Below are positions 62,604-64,000 of a stretch of 64,000 bases of DNA, piece after piece (the stretch's first letter is position 1; each line of letters starts with the position of its first letter). Below the pieces are notes generated by a model. The model was not told where the DNA came from. It saw only the letters and a list, made by a program, of their open reading frames with translations, and ran no database searches. Position numbers and translations under genes: made by a program. Source of the stretch: Actinoallomurus spadix (GTDB taxonomy: Bacteria > Actinomycetota > Actinomycetes > Streptosporangiales > Streptosporangiaceae); NCBI RefSeq assembly GCF_024055725.1, contig NZ_JAMXMX010000012.1, positions 62,001 through 126,000 of the forward strand, given 5' to 3'.

Positions 62604-64000
62604 GTGGGCATCGATTCCTGGCCGGTGATCCGGCAGCTCACGGGCACCGACCCGCTCGGGCGCGGCCGGGCCGCCCGGACCTCGCGCACGGACGCCCTGC
62701 GGGCGCGGACCGAGAGCGCCGACCGGGTGGTCGATTCCGTCTGCCCCTACTGCGCGGTCGGCTGCGGGCAGAAGGTCTACGTCTCAGGCGAGAAGGTCGT
62801 CCAGATCGAGGGCGACCCGAACTCCCCGATCTCCCGGGGCAGGCTCTGCCCCAAGGGCTCCGCCAGCAAGCAGCTCGTCACCTCGCCGACCCGGCAGACG
62901 AGGGTCCTGTACCGCCGGCCGTACGCCACCGAGTGGGAGCCGCTCGACCTCGACGAGGCGATGGACATGATCGCCGACCGGGTTCTCGCGGCCCGCCGCG
63001 AGGGCTGGCAGGACACCTTCGAGGACAAGCCGGTGCGCCGCACGATGGGCTTCGCGAGCCTCGGCGGCGCCACCCTCGACAACGAGGAGAACTACCTCAT
63101 CAAGAAGCTCTGGACCGCCCTCGGCGCGATCCAGATCGAGAACCAGGCCCGTATTTGACACTCCGCCACCGTCCCCGGTCTGGGGACCAGTTTCGGGCGC
63201 GGCGGCGCGACGACGTTCCAGCAGGACCTCGCGAACTCCGACTGCATCGTCATCCAGGGCTCGAACATGGCCGAGTGCCATCCGGTCGGGTTCCAGTGGG
63301 TGATGGAGGCGAAGGCGCGCGGGGCGCGGATCTTCCACATCGACCCGCGCTTCACCCGTACGAGCGCGATGGCACACCGGCACCTGCCGATCCGTGCGGG
63401 CAGTGACATCGTCCTGCTCGGCGCGCTGATCAACCATGTGCTGAGCGGCGGGCACGACTTCCGTGAGTACGTCCTGCGCTACACCAACGCCTCGGTCATC
63501 CTGAGCGAGGACTTCCAGGACACCGAGGACCTCGACGGGCTGTTCTCCGGCTACGACGCCGAGAGCTCGTCGTACGACCCGGAGACCTGGGCGTACGCCG
63601 GAGGAGAGCAGGAGGCGCCGGCCGCCGGGGCGCGCGACGAGCAGCAGAAGGGCGACGACCCGGACAAGGGCACCGGCCGGCCGCCGGGCCCGATCCGGCA
63701 GGAGCACGGGCCGGGCGCGACGTACGAGGCCACCTCGTCGCAGACCGGCCACGCCGACGAGCGCGACGAGACGCTGCGGCACCCGCGCTGCGTCTACCAG
63801 GTGCTGAAGCGGCACTTCGCGCGCTACACCCCGGAGCTGGTCGAGCAGGTCTGCGGCATCGCGCCGGAGGACTTCGCCGAGCTCGCCGACGCGGTCGTGG
63901 CGAACTCCGGGCGCGACCGCACCACCGCGTGGGTCTACAGCGTGGGCTGGACGCAGCACACCGTCGGCGCGCAGTACATCCGCACCGCGTCGATCCTGCA
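62604..64000 (+). CDS. fdhA: formate dehydrogenase alpha subunit, selenocysteine-containing (partial at 3' end)
   Basis: The catalytic molybdopterin subunit. The N terminus ([14 protein letters not shown]) has no Tat signal; a 4Fe-4S site follows (CPYCAVGC, then CPKGS). At codon 185 an in-frame TGA at 63156-63158 sits in NQARI-U-HSATV, the exact place of the active-site Sec in FdnG-type enzymes. After it the frame continues with strong homology ([37 protein letters not shown]) to the window edge. The GTG start is supported by GGAG upstream and homology. It oxidises formate to CO2. Read as a stop, the TGA would truncate it; the hairpin after it argues against this. Confidence 0.93.
63171..63187 (+). 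promoter_or_regulatory. SECIS-like hairpin
   Basis: GTCCCC-GGTCT-GGGGAC: a six-bp stem with a GGTCT loop. The loop starts 18 bases after the TGA, the same spacing as in E. coli fdhF, whose apical loop also carries GGUCU for SelB. Confidence 0.85.

Noticed and set aside
63156-63158. TGA as a nonsense mutation making a formate dehydrogenase pseudogene
   Set aside because: It falls at the exact catalytic Sec position, is followed by a correctly spaced GGTCT hairpin, and the downstream frame is intact.

Overview
The window is very GC-rich, with strongly GC-biased third codon positions, frequent GTG starts (and one TTG), many ATGA/GTGA gene overlaps and dense packing of about 60 protein genes. 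Together with a SufR-led suf operon lacking IscU-type genes, PolX-PHP, a LuxR/DesK-type two-component operon, F420-type oxidoreductases and MocR regulators, this points to a filamentous actinomycete chromosome. A Streptosporangiales/Thermomonosporaceae-like host is my inference and cannot be settled from this window. No rRNA, tRNA, CRISPR array, transposase or phage gene was seen.

Layout. 0-9 kb: 3' end of a secreted protein gene; a minus-strand operon of two tandem DesK-type sensor kinases, a NarL-type response regulator and a nitrilase-family amidohydrolase; divergent ABC exporter (ATPase plus permease); a GT4 glycosyltransferase; an LLM-class flavin/F420 oxidoreductase; then two decayed gene fragments (PfpI/DJ-1 and aldo/keto reductase) joined tail to tail. 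9-13.4 kb: a pyruvate-dehydrogenase-like E1alpha-E1beta-E2 operon facing a GntR/FadR-family regulator, with a perfect 20-bp palindrome between them. 13.4-23.5 kb: PolX-PHP, a membrane-anchored esterase, CtaA, a Uma2-family protein, an ABC-2 exporter with an EamA transporter, an ornithine carbamoyltransferase behind an ARG-box-like promoter, and an MFS transporter. 23.5-30.1 kb: a complete suf operon (sufR-B-D-Rieske-C-S-U-T) preceded by an iron-box-like site and a candidate SufR dyad.

30-41 kb: an alarmone-hydrolase-like HD protein, SRPBCC, SDR and hydrolase genes, a MocR regulator, a degenerate EAL-CBS protein, membrane proteins, a three-gene overlapping micro-operon of small proteins, an ABC-F ATPase with a short leader ORF and attenuator-like hairpin, and a small Gbn-like HTH protein. 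41-50 kb: enoyl-CoA hydratase, BioB, aldo/keto reductase, an S15/CocE peptidase, an ABC exporter and several small envelope proteins. 50-61.6 kb: sulfotransferase, GH3, SDR, an S66 carboxypeptidase coupled to a DUF1444-like protein, GH15, MFS, a yczE/yczR-like divergent pair and a hydrolase. 61.6-64 kb: fdhD and, divergently, a formate dehydrogenase alpha subunit that reads through an in-frame UGA as selenocysteine; a 17-nt hairpin with a GGUCU loop sits 12 nt after that codon. This gene runs off the window.

The strongest observations are the selenocysteine formate dehydrogenase, the 278-bp perfect repeat joining the ATPase domains of the two sensor kinases, the leader ORF and hairpin before the ABC-F gene, the micro-operon of unknown small proteins, and several well-formed operator candidates (GntR palindrome, ARG box, iron box, two MocR repeat arrays). 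I did not find a clearly new multi-gene defence or biosynthetic system; the small-protein micro-operon is the best candidate for something undescribed.
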